Below, in pieces: positions 16,210 to 24,176 of a stretch of DNA of 64,000 nt. The position numbers were made by a program, and so were the translations under genes. Each line of letters opens with the position of its first letter. Position 1 is the stretch's first letter. Origin of the DNA: Actinophytocola sp. GTDB lineage: Bacteria > Actinomycetota > Actinomycetes > Mycobacteriales > Pseudonocardiaceae. The notes under the pieces were generated by a model that ran no database searches, was not told the DNA's origin, and saw only the letters and a program-made list of their open reading frames with translations. The stretch lies in the NCBI GenBank assembly GCA_009377475.1, contig WHTY01000006.1, positions 1 through 64,000 on the forward strand. The letters are read 5' to 3'.

Positions 16210-17184
16210 ATGAACGACGCAATTGTGGCAGAGGGGCTCGTCAAGCGATTCGGCGAAACCACCGCGCTCGACGGCATCGACCTCACTGTTGAATCGGGGA
16301 CAGTGTTCGGTCTGCTCGGGCCCAACGGGGCAGGCAAGACGACGGCAGCGCGCATCCTGGCCACCCTGCTCAAACCGGATTCGGGGCGCGCGACCGTCGG
16401 CGGTTACGACGTCGAACGGCAAGCCCACCAGGTGCGCCAGCTCATCGGCATGACCGGGCAGTACGCCTCGGTCGACGAAACGCTGACCGGGGCCGAGAAT
16501 CTCCTGCTCATCGGCAGACTGCTCGGCATCCCGCGTCGCGGGGCGAAGCAACGGGGACGCGAACTGCTCGACCGGTTTCACCTCACCGACGCCGCCGACC
16601 GGGCGGTCAAGGGCTACTCCGGTGGCATGCGCAGGCGACTCGACCTCGCCGCAAGCCTGGTCGGGCGCCCTCGGCTGTTGTATCTAGACGAACCGACGAC
16701 CGGTCTCGACCCCCGCAGCAGGCTGGAGCTCTGGGACCTGATCCGCCACCTCGTCGCGGACGGCGTCACGGTGCTGCTCACCACGCAGTACCTCGACGAG
16801 GCAGACGCGCTCGCGAACGACATCGCCGTCATCGACCAAGGCAAGGTCATCGAGACCGGCACCCCGGACGAACTCAAGGCCAAGATCGGCGCCCAGTCGC
16901 TCGCGGTACGCCCTGCGGACGCCGCCGCGCTGGCTACGGTGCGCAGCATCGTCGGCGAACTGACCGGTGTCGAACCCGACGTTCGGGGGCTGCTGGTCAC
17001 CGCGCCGGTGACCGACCACGCCGTCCTGCCGGCCGCCGTGCGCAGGTTGGACGACGCCGGAATCGCGATCAGCGAACTGTCGTTGCGCAGTTCCAGTCTG
17101 GATGAGGTCTTCCTGTCGCTGACCGGACATCCAGCGGAACAGACGAGCAACGGCCAGGTCCGCGACAAGGAGGTGTCGGCATGA
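16210..17184 (+). CDS. DrrA-type ABC transporter ATP-binding protein
   Basis: 324 residues. Walker A GPNGAGKTTAARIL, signature YSGGMRRRLDLA, Walker B LLYLDEPTTGLD and the switch region TTQYLDEADALA identify the DrrA/daunorubicin-resistance subfamily of ABC-2 exporters. The C-terminal ~90 residues hold the DrrA regulatory tail (SLDEVFLSLTG). The start ATG 16210 has AAAGGGA 8 bp upstream; the frame is open for 34 codons before it. It couples to the permease by an ATGA overlap. The cargo is unknown; drug or lipid export are both possible, and no biosynthetic cluster is adjacent. Confidence 0.93.
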   Translation: MNDAIVAEGLVKRFGETTALDGIDLTVESGTVFGLLGPNGAGKTTAARILATLLKPDSGRATVGGYDVERQAHQVRQLIGMTGQYASVDETLTGAENLLLIGRLLGIPRRGAKQRGRELLDRFHLTDAADRAVKGYSGGMRRRLDLAASLVGRPRLLYLDEPTTGLDPRSRLELWDLIRHLVADGVTVLLTTQYLDEADALANDIAVIDQGKVIETGTPDELKAKIGAQSLAVRPADAAALATVRSIVGELTGVEPDVRGLLVTAPVTDHAVLPAAVRRLDDAGIAISELSLRSSSLDEVFLSLTGHPAEQTSNGQVRDKEVSA

Positions 17185-17978
17185 CCACGGCAACCGACGA
17201 ACTGGCCCCGCGGGTAACGCCGATCGAAGGACTGCGACAAACGCTCACCCTTGCCTGGCGCACCGTCGTCCAAGTGCGACACAACCCCTGGGAGCTGAGC
17301 GACTTCAGCATCCAGCCGATCATGTTCGTGCTGCTGTTCACTTACGTCTTCGGCGGCGCGATCTTGGGCGACACGCAGAGCTATCTGGCATTCATGTTGC
17401 CCGGTATCCTGGTGATGAACATGCTGTTCGTCACGCTCTACGTCAGCCAAGGCCTCAACACCGACCTGACCAAAGGCGTGTTCGACCGGCTGCGCTCGTT
17501 ACCGATCGCGCGCTGGGCGCCACTGGCAGGACGGATCGCCGCCGATCAGGTCAAGCAGTTGTGGTCGATCCTGCTCGTGCTTGGCGTCGGGGCGGTCCTG
17601 GGCTTCCGCATCGAGAACGGCGTGACCGGACTTCTCGGCGCTGTGGTGTTGTTGCCGGCCTTCGCATTGGCGTTCTCATGGGTGGCAGTGCTGGTCGGAG
17701 TCACGGCTAAGGATCCGGAGCGGGTGCAGGTCTTCGGCTTCACTGCTCTGTTCCCGGTCACCTTCGTCAGCAACATCTTCGTCCCGAGCAACACCATGCC
17801 GGGCTGGCTGCAGCCGCTCGTCGATGTCAACCCAGTCAGCATCCTCGCCGATGCATGCCGGGGTCTCATGCTGGGCGGGGAAGTCGCGCAACCGGTGCTG
17901 GGCTCGTTGGCGTGGGCGCTGGGGATCGTGCTCGTCTTCGCGCCGCTGTCGGTGTGGGCGTTCAAACGCCGGGTGTGA
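17181..17978 (+). CDS. DrrB-type ABC-2 transporter permease
   Basis: 265 residues with six predicted membrane helices, in the DrrB/ABC-2 permease family: FSIQPIMFVLLFTYVFGGAI, LPGILVMNMLFVTLYVSQGL, the conserved cytoplasmic FDRLRSLPIARWAPL, and the late LFPVTFVSNIFVPSNTMPGWLQ with VNPVSILADACRGLMLG. Its ATG overlaps the stop of the ATPase gene by 4 bp, so the two are one exporter. The gene is followed by 400 bp without an intact gene (17979-18376), holding a 21-bp repeat array and a gene stump. Confidence 0.93.
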   Translation: MTTATDELAPRVTPIEGLRQTLTLAWRTVVQVRHNPWELSDFSIQPIMFVLLFTYVFGGAILGDTQSYLAFMLPGILVMNMLFVTLYVSQGLNTDLTKGVFDRLRSLPIARWAPLAGRIAADQVKQLWSILLVLGVGAVLGFRIENGVTGLLGAVVLLPAFALAFSWVAVLVGVTAKDPERVQVFGFTALFPVTFVSNIFVPSNTMPGWLQPLVDVNPVSILADACRGLMLGGEVAQPVLGSLAWALGIVLVFAPLSVWAFKRRV

Positions 17979-18010
17979 GCGAGGGGAGCGCCTGGCCGCC
18001 CGCCGTCCGC

Positions 18011-18094
18011 GAGTCACACCGTATTTTCGCTGAGTCACACCTTATTCGCCGCGAGTTGCACCGTAAGTCGCGCGAGTTGCACCTTATTCGCCGC
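18011..18094. repeat. Four tandem 21-bp units (family D, GAGTYRCACC core)
   Basis: Units at 18011-18031, 18032-18052, 18053-18073 and 18074-18094 each begin GAGTCACACC or GAGTTGCACC and continue with GTAWKTTCG or TTATTCGCCGC; units 2 and 4 differ at two positions. A fifth, broken GAGTTCCCCG follows. The array lies in the gap after drrB. It has the same 21-bp period and GAG register as the family-C arrays at 6147-6230 and 22820-22861. Confidence 0.9.
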
Positions 18095-18270
18095 GAGTTC
18101 CCCGGCTCCAGTCGATGCCGCAGTCTGAACGTCGACAGCAGGTCGTCCCGTTGGCGCGCTGCAACGAGAAGACGACTTGAGCCCGTCGGCCTTCACGCGG
18201 GGAGGAGCACCATCGCACACACGCTAGTGGACAGCCTGCGTATCAAGTCCGTGCGTATCCGGCGGCGAGG

Positions 18271-18372
18271 AGACCCGCTGAGGCCCATGTCCGGCTCGCC
18301 TGCGACGTCTGCGACGAGCCCATGACCGCGCGCGATGTGACGGTGGCCCTGGGGCCGGGTCTCACCGTCTAG
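18271..18372 (+). pseudogene. C-terminal stump of a HxlR-type regulator gene
   Basis: The plus strand reads AHVRLACDVCDEPMTARDV followed by ALGPGLTV and TAG at 18370-18372. This is the Cys-containing tail typical of HxlR-family winged-helix regulators (about 110-170 aa). No winged-helix domain precedes it; upstream lies the 21-bp repeat region. I interpret it as the surviving 3' end of a deleted gene. The assignment rests on about 25 residues, so it is tentative. It converges on the SDR stump at 18377-18478. Confidence 0.4.
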
Positions 18373-18376
18373 CTAG

Positions 18377-18478
18377 TCAGGGGGCCGGATTGGGCAGAAC
18401 GCCGAGGCAACCGGTGGCGCCGGTGAGGAGCACCCGGCCGCCCTGGAGGACGCGGGCGCCCTGGAGGACGACGGTCAT
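18377..18478 (-). pseudogene. N-terminal stump of an NAD(P)-binding (SDR/epimerase) gene
   Basis: A 33-residue frame starts at ATG 18478, overlaps the preceding hydrolase stop as ATGA, and reads GGRVLLTGATGCLG, the dinucleotide-binding start of an SDR/epimerase, before ending in NPAP and TGA. A short internal duplication (CCCTGGAGGACG twice, 18441-18452 and 18459-18470) repeats VLQG. The enzyme body is missing. The translational coupling suggests it was once the next gene after the hydrolase. Confidence 0.5.
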
Positions 18479-19437
18479 GGTTGCTTCTCGCTCGGGTCGG
18501 CGGCTGCAGGTGGAGTTCCCGGAAGCTTCTCGCCGGTGGAGAGGAACTCGCGGATCAGTTCAGCGACGCGGTCGGGCGCCTCGATCATCGGCGTGTGCCC
18601 CACGTGCTCGAGGACCGTGGTCGTGATCGTCCGCACTGCCCGGTAGCGCGCCAGGGAGGCATCGACGTTGTAGAAACGGTCCTCTCGGCCGAAGATGACG
18701 AGCGCCGGCAATGCGAGTTTGTCCAGCCGTGCGTCCAGGCCAAGCCGTCTGGTCCACGCCTCCCGCCGCCTCATGGATTCGGTGAAGGCGGGGTGGTTCA
18801 GGCTGCGGGCGTCGTCGAGGCCCTGGCTGGGGTTGGCAAATGCTGTGGCCATGTCGAAGCCCGGGGCGAATGCTCGCCGCACCACGCGTTTGGTTACGAA
18901 CGCGGGACTATGTTGCTGCGCCATCGGGCCGATCCACCGGGTGTGGATCACCCACTCGCCTGGTGGCAGCGTTCCGGTGCTCGTGTCGGGCCCTTCGCCC
19001 ATCAGCACGAGCCGGGTGATGCGGGTGCTGTGCTCGGCGGTGGCCACGCCGAAGAGGCTGCCCATCGAGTGGCCGACAACCGTGACGTCGTTCAGGTCCA
19101 GGTCGGAGAGCAGACGCGCATAGAGCCGACCGTGGCTGTCGGGGTCGTAGCCGGACGTAGGTCGTGCAGAACCGCCGTGCCCGAGGAGGTCGACCCGGAT
19201 GATCCGGCATTCCGGCAGGCGGGCAACGACCTGGTCGAACCATGCCGTGGAGGCGCCGAAGCCGTGCAGCATCAGGAGTGCGCGTCCGTCGTCCGGACCG
19301 TCGGCTCGGACGTGCAGGTCGACGCCATCGACGGACATGACCTTTCCTGCGCCGCCTGTTGCGGGCTCGGCGCTGGTGCGACCGGTCAGGCTGGCGACAC
19401 GCCACCGCCCGGGTGACGATGTGTTGTTGGTGGTCAT
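18475..19437 (-). CDS. Alpha/beta hydrolase
   Basis: 320 residues. Oxyanion loop LLMLHGFGASTAWFDQV, nucleophile elbow VVGHSMGSLFG, acid Asp in IFGREDRFYNVD, and catalytic His in EHVGHTPMIEAPDR give a complete triad. A PPG-containing cap (TGTLPPGEWVIHTRWI) lies between. It is likely cytosolic and esterase- or carbon-carbon-hydrolase-like; the substrate cannot be read. The first 30 residues are low complexity, and the true start may be an internal codon near MSVDGVDLHV. Upstream on the same strand lies a TetR regulator, 129 bp away. Confidence 0.85.
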   Translation of the reverse strand: MTTNNTSSPGRWRVASLTGRTSAEPATGGAGKVMSVDGVDLHVRADGPDDGRALLMLHGFGASTAWFDQVVARLPECRIIRVDLLGHGGSARPTSGYDPDSHGRLYARLLSDLDLNDVTVVGHSMGSLFGVATAEHSTRITRLVLMGEGPDTSTGTLPPGEWVIHTRWIGPMAQQHSPAFVTKRVVRRAFAPGFDMATAFANPSQGLDDARSLNHPAFTESMRRREAWTRRLGLDARLDKLALPALVIFGREDRFYNVDASLARYRAVRTITTTVLEHVGHTPMIEAPDRVAELIREFLSTGEKLPGTPPAAADPSEKQP

Positions 19438-19566
19438 GCAATTTCACCTTGTACGGCTGTGTTCATGATGTGGGGCATGGTGACGGCCTCTGGGTTGCAG
19501 AGCGTCGAGCGGGTCGAGTCCGAGGGCATCGCGATCGGCGGTCGTAACCCGGCGTCGGAGGTTCGT

Positions 19567-20208
19567 TCACCCAGCGGTCTTGGACTGGAGACCTAGCAGG
19601 CGGACCAGGACGGTCCCGATCGTGTCGGCTGGAACGCTGCCCGGATCGGCGAGCTCTTCGATGGCGAGGCCGTTGTTCAGTGCCAGCATGGTGAACATGA
19701 GAGTGCGCGAGGAGACGGCCGCGTCTGCGCCCCAGCCGGCGAGCGCTTCGTCGGCCAACTCGGTCAGTTGCTGGTGGTAGTCGCGGCGATTCTCGACCCA
19801 TCGCTCGCGTACCTGGGCGTCGCGGGCGGCACGAAGCCAGAACTCGGTGAACAGCAACTGCCATTCGCGGCTCTGCTGCATCGCGGCGGTCAGTTGCTGA
19901 CCGGCTTCGATGGCGGTCGCCTCGTTGATGACGGTGAGGTCGGCCTGACCGAGGATTTCTCGTACTGCTGCGATGCGGCCCGTCACCTCCCGGTCGAAGA
20001 GTTCGAAGAACAGGTCGTCCTTGCTGGCGAAGTTGGAGTAGAGCGCGCCGGTGGTGAACCCGGCGGTGGCCGCGACCTGTTGCATGGTGGCTCCGGCGAA
20101 GCCGCGTTCGGCGAACACCGTGGAGGCCGCTTGCAGAAGCCGGTCGCGGACCTCGGAGCGGGGCGTCCGGTGGGTGATGGGAGCTGGGGATGCGCTCACG
20201 AGGACCAT
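19567..20208 (-). CDS. TetR/AcrR family transcriptional regulator
   Basis: 213 residues. The N-terminal helix-turn-helix is typical: RDRLLQAASTVFAERGFAGATMQQVAATAGFTTGALYSNFASKDDLF. The C-terminal ligand domain belongs to the TetR_C_6-like type (FTEFWLRAARDAQVRERW; LALNNGLAIEELADP). Its start overlaps the upstream amidohydrolase gene by 13 bp, so the two form an operon. A dyad upstream of the amidohydrolase (21981-22021) is a candidate operator. Ligand unknown. Confidence 0.9.
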   Translation of the reverse strand: MVLVSASPAPITHRTPRSEVRDRLLQAASTVFAERGFAGATMQQVAATAGFTTGALYSNFASKDDLFFELFDREVTGRIAAVREILGQADLTVINEATAIEAGQQLTAAMQQSREWQLLFTEFWLRAARDAQVRERWVENRRDYHQQLTELADEALAGWGADAAVSSRTLMFTMLALNNGLAIEELADPGSVPADTIGTVLVRLLGLQSKTAG

Positions 20209-21968
20209 CCGTCCTCCGAAGGTGCGTTTACTGCCCGCAGGAAGGACCCGGAGCTTCGCGTCGTGCCGAACCCGTCGGCGAAGGTGCCGTAGCGGTAGAC
20301 AAGGTCACCGCCCACGATGGTCGCGGCCACTGCGTCGTCGTTGCGGTTGACCATGCGGGAGACGCCCCCGAGCCCGTCGAGGACGGCTTCGGCGTAGTCG
20401 GCCGAGGCCTCCGAGAGCCCGGCGGGGTCGATGACGGCGATGTCGGCGCGATCCCCCAGAAGGAGGGTGCCGGCGTCCAGGCCATACCAGTCGCCGAGTT
20501 CGCCGGTGAGCCGGTGCACGGCGCGTTCGAGGCTGAGGAACTCGTGGCCGTCCTCGGCAGACTCCTTGACCCGCCTCAGCAGCCGAAGGCCGGCGTTGTA
20601 GAACGCCATGTTGCGCAGGTGGGCGCCGGAGTCAGCAAAACCCATCTGGATCTGCGGGTCGTCCGCGATCTTGTCGAGCACGTCGGGACGGTGGTTGGCG
20701 ATCGTCGTACGCCAGCGCAAGGCAGCGCCATGGGCGACCACCAGGTCAAGGAAGGCGTCAGCCGGATGAATGCTCCGCTCCTCGGCGACACGGCCGAACG
20801 ACTTGCCGATCAACTCGGCGTCCGGGCAGCTGACGACCTCCGCGTCGTACAGGTCGCGGTGCCACAGCTTCGGACCGAACCTTCGCTCGATGTCCTTGCG
20901 GAACCGGCGGCGATAGGCCTCGGAGTCCACGAGCTCACCGCGCTTGACCACGTCGCGCACGTTGAGGGCCGCAGCTCCGGAGCCGAACTCCTCGAAGACG
21001 ACCAGGTCGATGCCATCGGCGTACACCTCGAACGGCACCGGCAGGTGTTGCCAGCGCAAGTCCGAGGCGATCACCCGGTTCAGCAACGCCGTCGCCTTGG
21101 TCAGCAACCAGATCAGCTTCGGGTCTGCCTTGAGATCTGCTGCAGCGAGCATGGTGGTCTTCAACGGCGCCCTGCCTCGACCAGCACTCTGGGCGAAGAA
21201 CTTGCCGATCTCGGCTTTGCGGGCTGCGTTGGGCGTGCACTGGTGCAGGCGCCCACGGTCGCGGAGCACGCGGTTCAGCGCGCGGTACTCGCGCCAGGAG
21301 GCGTAGGTGGAGGGAAGCTGGCGCGACGGGTACCGGACACCATCCAGCTTCGAGAACGAGCTCCTGACGGTCGACAGTCCCAGGAACCCGGCGTCGAGCG
21401 CATCGGCCAGCATCGTGCACATCCGGCTCAACTCCGTGGGAGTGGGCTGTTCGTCGGGATCGGTGGCGCGATCCAGGCCCATGACCGCCGCGCGGATGTC
21501 GGAGTGGCCGATGAACGCCGCGACGTTGGGGCCCAGCGGGCGAGACTCGAGTGCCTCCACGTAGCGGTGTGGACCTGACCAGGTCTGGTGTTCCTTGACC
21601 GATGAGTGGACGGCGTCCCACGGCAGGGCTTCGACGCGCGAGAACAAGTCGGCACAGTCGTCGGGGGAGGCGTACACGGTGGATAGGGAGCAGTTCCCGA
21701 ACACCACGGTCGTGACGCCGTGGCGCACCGATTCCGAGAGCCCAGGGGCGACCAACGCCTCGGCGTCGTAGTGCGTGTGGACGTCGATAAGGCCCGGCAT
21801 GACCCACCGGCCTTCAGCGTCGACGACCACCGCTCCCTCCGTCGCCAAAGGTTCAGCACTGATCGCCGCCACCCGTCCCGCGCGTACTCCTAAGTCGCGA
21901 ATCACGGGTGGAGCACCGGTCCCATCGAAGAAGCACCCGCCCCGGATCACCAGATCGAAACCATCCAT
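20196..21968 (-). CDS. N-acyl-D-amino-acid deacylase family amidohydrolase
   Basis: 590 residues. Composite beta-sandwich plus TIM barrel of the D-aminoacylase / amidohydrolase-3 branch: LVIRGGCFFDGTGAPP, first metal motif MPGLIDVHTHYDAEAL (HxH), GVTTVVFGNCSL with the bridging Cys typical of D-aminoacylases, later GHSDIR, and the catalytic Asp in MGFADSGAHLRNM. It would remove an acyl group from a D-amino acid or hydrolyse a related amide. It is co-transcribed with the TetR gene downstream. Substrate specificity is not determinable. Confidence 0.87.
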   Translation of the reverse strand: MDGFDLVIRGGCFFDGTGAPPVIRDLGVRAGRVAAISAEPLATEGAVVVDAEGRWVMPGLIDVHTHYDAEALVAPGLSESVRHGVTTVVFGNCSLSTVYASPDDCADLFSRVEALPWDAVHSSVKEHQTWSGPHRYVEALESRPLGPNVAAFIGHSDIRAAVMGLDRATDPDEQPTPTELSRMCTMLADALDAGFLGLSTVRSSFSKLDGVRYPSRQLPSTYASWREYRALNRVLRDRGRLHQCTPNAARKAEIGKFFAQSAGRGRAPLKTTMLAAADLKADPKLIWLLTKATALLNRVIASDLRWQHLPVPFEVYADGIDLVVFEEFGSGAAALNVRDVVKRGELVDSEAYRRRFRKDIERRFGPKLWHRDLYDAEVVSCPDAELIGKSFGRVAEERSIHPADAFLDLVVAHGAALRWRTTIANHRPDVLDKIADDPQIQMGFADSGAHLRNMAFYNAGLRLLRRVKESAEDGHEFLSLERAVHRLTGELGDWYGLDAGTLLLGDRADIAVIDPAGLSEASADYAEAVLDGLGGVSRMVNRNDDAVAATIVGGDLVYRYGTFADGFGTTRSSGSFLRAVNAPSEDGWSS

Positions 21969-21980
21969 GATGCTGCCTCG

Positions 21981-22021
21981 CTTCGATAACCGCCATTATT
22001 CAGTAATCGACGTTATCGAAG
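21981..22021. promoter_or_regulatory. 41-bp dyad, candidate TetR operator
   Basis: The perfect 10-bp arms CTTCGATAAC (21981-21990) and GTTATCGAAG (22012-22021) are centred on 22001 around an AT-rich core, ATTATTCAGTAAT, that is itself partly symmetric. It lies 13-53 bp upstream of the amidohydrolase start on the minus strand, a good position for an autoregulatory TetR operator. It also overlaps the 3' end of the integrase stump, so a relic recombination site is the alternative. Confidence 0.5.
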
Positions 22022-22305
22022 GTCGCCTGGGCCGTCAAACCCTGACTCCGCTCCCGATCCACCGACCTGGCGGTGATCTCCTGCTTGGCCGAGTGGACCA
22101 GGCCGCGCGTCGACGCGCCTGCGGCTGCCTTGGCCCGGATCCGCCGGAGGTGGTGCCAGGTGGCGAAGTGCTGAACGGGTTGGCGCACCTCGTCCGGGAG
22201 CCCATCGAGCCTGGCATCGCTCCATCGCTCGAAGCGGGGGAGGTAGTGGATCAGCCGGAGCCGCCGTGATTCATCTGATGCAATACGCAGACTATTACTT
22301 AACAT
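22000..22305 (-). pseudogene. Stump of a tyrosine-recombinase-type integrase
   Basis: 101 residues. RQPVQHFATWHHLRRIRAKA, followed by TRGLVHSAKQEIT, matches the N-terminal core-binding (SAM-like) region of actinobacterial site-specific integrases that I remember as ~FATWHxLRRLR...KQEIT. Neither the start nor the catalytic R-H-R-Y domain is present; the frame ends at 22000. Local sequence is more AT-rich than its neighbours (22270-22320), consistent with acquired DNA. The rest of the 21969-22420 gap shows only a small inverted repeat, CTTATCGGCG/CGCCGGTAAG, at 22313-22336. Confidence 0.5.
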
Positions 22306-22420
22306 AATGTAGCTTATCGGCGTTACGCCGGTAAGTGTGGCGATGGCGCCGACTCCTGCTGCGGCCTGGTCTCAGAAAAGGATTCGCTCCGTGCGGTAGG
22401 CGTCTCGTATGGTGCCGATC

Positions 22421-22795
22421 ATGGCGTGTCGTTTTTCCGAGTTGGTCATCAAATGCCGGGACGCACAGCGGCTGGCGGCGTTCTGGTGCGAGGTGCTGGA
22501 CTTCATCGTGCTCGAACCCGACGACGACGGCGCGGTCGAGATTGGACCACGAGAAGGGTTCGGCGGATTGCAGCCCACCCTGATCTTCAGTCCCACCACC
22601 GAGCCGCTGGAGGGCGAGCAGCGGCTGCACATCGACGTCAACGCCACCGATCGCGATCAGGACGCCGAACTCGAACGCCTCCTGAAGATCGGGGCGCGCC
22701 GGGCCGACGTCGGCCAGACCGGCGGCGAGTCCTGGCACGTGCTGGCCGACCCTGAAGGCAACGAGTTCTGCCTCTTGCGAGCCCGCCTGAACTGA
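22421..22795 (+). CDS. VOC (glyoxalase/bleomycin-resistance-like) family protein
   Basis: 124 residues. The beta-alpha-beta-beta-beta fold is readable: CRFSELVIKCRDAQRLAAFWCEVLDF, then RLHIDVNATDRDQDAELERLLKIGA and VLADPEGNEFCLL, with the metal-type Glu in the last strand. Members bind small molecules or metals; the substrate is unknown. ATG 22421 (MACRF) is favoured; another in-frame ATG is at 22409. It is isolated, with an integrase stump upstream and family-C repeats directly downstream. Confidence 0.85.
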   Translation: MACRFSELVIKCRDAQRLAAFWCEVLDFIVLEPDDDGAVEIGPREGFGGLQPTLIFSPTTEPLEGEQRLHIDVNATDRDQDAELERLLKIGARRADVGQTGGESWHVLADPEGNEFCLLRARLN

Positions 22796-22819
22796 GCGCC
22801 GGTCCACGCTGGCGCTCCG

Positions 22820-22861
22820 GTATGTCGGACACGGCGTCCTGAGTGTCGGACACGGCGTTGG
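22820..22861. repeat. Two 21-bp family-C units
   Basis: Units 22820-22840 and 22841-22861 share TGTCGGACACGGCG and the 21-bp period seen at 6147-6230. They fill the 72-bp gap between the convergent 3' ends of the VOC gene (22795) and the zinc-finger gene (22868). TCGGACACGGCGT and its spacing cannot form a strong hairpin, so this is not an ordinary terminator. Confidence 0.85.
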
Positions 22862-22867
22862 GGTGCG

Positions 22868-23257
22868 TCAGGACCGGAGGCGTTCGGCCTGTGTGGCGGC
22901 GGCTGCCACCTGCTCAAGCAGCGTCCGTAGCTCGCCGCGATCGGCGCCGTCGTCCAATGCCGTCAGGACGTCCTCTGTGGCGCAACGGAGCTGGAACAGC
23001 CGGTCCTGCAGGTTCGCCACCTCGGCGCCGGACAGCACGACGGTGTCCTCCGGCAGTCCGCCGCGCTGCACGGCGGTACGGCGCTCGTACGCCCGCTGCC
23101 GGCACGCCTGCCCGCAATACCGTCGTTTTCGTCCGGCCACACCGGACTCCAGCAGTTGCGAACCGCACCACTCGCAGTGCCGTGGCCGACCAGTCCCCTC
23201 TGCCCCAGCGCCATACATTTCGTCACGTGACGAATCGAGGAGAGTCCCGCTGTCCAT
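22868..23257 (-). CDS. Small zinc-ribbon-like protein
   Basis: 129 residues. Four cysteines in two pairs (HCEWCGSQLL and RRYCGQACRQRAYERR) form a plausible zinc knuckle followed by a basic patch. The second half is a predicted helix/coiled coil (ANLQDRLFQLRCATEDVLTALDD; LRTLLEQVAAAATQAERLR). I know this pattern as a common uncharacterised actinobacterial family. DNA or protein binding is likely, but the role is unknown. An internal ATG near residue 14 is an alternative start. It is divergent from the GDPD gene. Confidence 0.75.
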   Translation of the reverse strand: MDSGTLLDSSRDEMYGAGAEGTGRPRHCEWCGSQLLESGVAGRKRRYCGQACRQRAYERRTAVQRGGLPEDTVVLSGAEVANLQDRLFQLRCATEDVLTALDDGADRGELRTLLEQVAAAATQAERLRS

Positions 23258-23324
23258 GGCATCCGACAGTAACTAGACATCCGGCACTTACCCGCAGGCC
23301 ACGCCGAGAGGGCACACTGGAATC

Positions 23325-24176
23325 GTGACTTCGTGTTATCCCTACCTCGCGTCGCCGGTGCCGCGCGCCTTCGCGCACCGCGGCTGGCACATCGACGACC
23401 TGCACGGCATGGAGAACTCGCTGCCCGCGTTCCACCGCGCCGCGGACGAGGGATACCACCACATCGAAACCGACGTCCATGCCACATCGGACGGCGTCGT
23501 CGTCGTCCACCACGACGACACGCTGGACCGCACGACCGACCGGACTGGCTCGATCAACACGCTCACCTGGTCGGACGCCCGCCGCGCCAAGATCGCTGGC
23601 CGCGAACCGGTCAGCAGGCTCGAAGACGTCCTCGAGGAGCTGCCGAACGCGCACTTCAACGTCGACATCAAGACCGACGCCGCCGTCGAGCCGTTCCTGC
23701 GCACGATCCGCCGTTGCAACGCCGTCGACCGCGTCGCGGCGGCGTCGTTCTCGGCGCGCAGGCTCGCCAGGATCCGCAGGCTGGGTGGCCCGCAGCTCGT
23801 GCAGGCCATGGACCCGGTCTCCGCGGGCGTCGTTTGGGCGACCAGCAAGATCCCGCTCGTCCCGATCGGCTTCCTCGCCAAGGGCGCGATGGCGCAGGTC
23901 CCGCTGCGTCAGGGCAGGCTCAGCGTGGTCTCCCCCGCGTTCGTCCGCCGCGCCCACCGCATGGGCGCCGAGGTGCACGTCTGGACGGTCGACGACGCCC
24001 CGACCATGCGCTCGCTGCTGGACATCGGCGTCGACGGCATCATCACCGACCGGCCGGACATCCTGCGCATGGTGCTACGCGAACGCGGCGCATGGCCGCA
24101 CGACGTCACGGACGGGGCGGCGTCCCCTCCCACGCCGCACGCCACGTCTTCGGACCAAGCAGACCCGAGTCGTTGA
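23325..24176 (+). CDS. Glycerophosphodiester phosphodiesterase
   Basis: 283 residues from GTG 23325. GDPD TIM barrel: FAHRGWHIDDLHGMENSLPAFHRAADEG (catalytic HR...EN), HHIETDVHATSDGVVVVHHDDTLDRTTD (ExD metal ligands and second His), VDIKTD, and the closing VWTVDDAPTMRSLLDIGVDGIITDRPD. It hydrolyses glycerophosphodiesters to glycerol-3-phosphate and an alcohol. No signal peptide, so cytosolic. The C-terminal 24 codons overlap, antisense, the 3' end of the Rpf-like gene by 71 bp. Confidence 0.93.
   Translation: MTSCYPYLASPVPRAFAHRGWHIDDLHGMENSLPAFHRAADEGYHHIETDVHATSDGVVVVHHDDTLDRTTDRTGSINTLTWSDARRAKIAGREPVSRLEDVLEELPNAHFNVDIKTDAAVEPFLRTIRRCNAVDRVAAASFSARRLARIRRLGGPQLVQAMDPVSAGVVWATSKIPLVPIGFLAKGAMAQVPLRQGRLSVVSPAFVRRAHRMGAEVHVWTVDDAPTMRSLLDIGVDGIITDRPDILRMVLRERGAWPHDVTDGAASPPTPHATSSDQADPSR

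Noticed and set aside
16210..17978. Exporter as part of a natural-product gene cluster
   Set aside because: No biosynthetic genes lie within reach; neighbours are housekeeping genes and gene stumps.
18011..18094. Possible CRISPR array
   Set aside because: The 21-bp units are directly adjacent with no unique spacers, and no cas genes are in the window.
20190..21578. A 462-codon open plus-strand frame over the amidohydrolase
   Set aside because: Shadow frame; amidohydrolase motifs prove the minus strand is coding.
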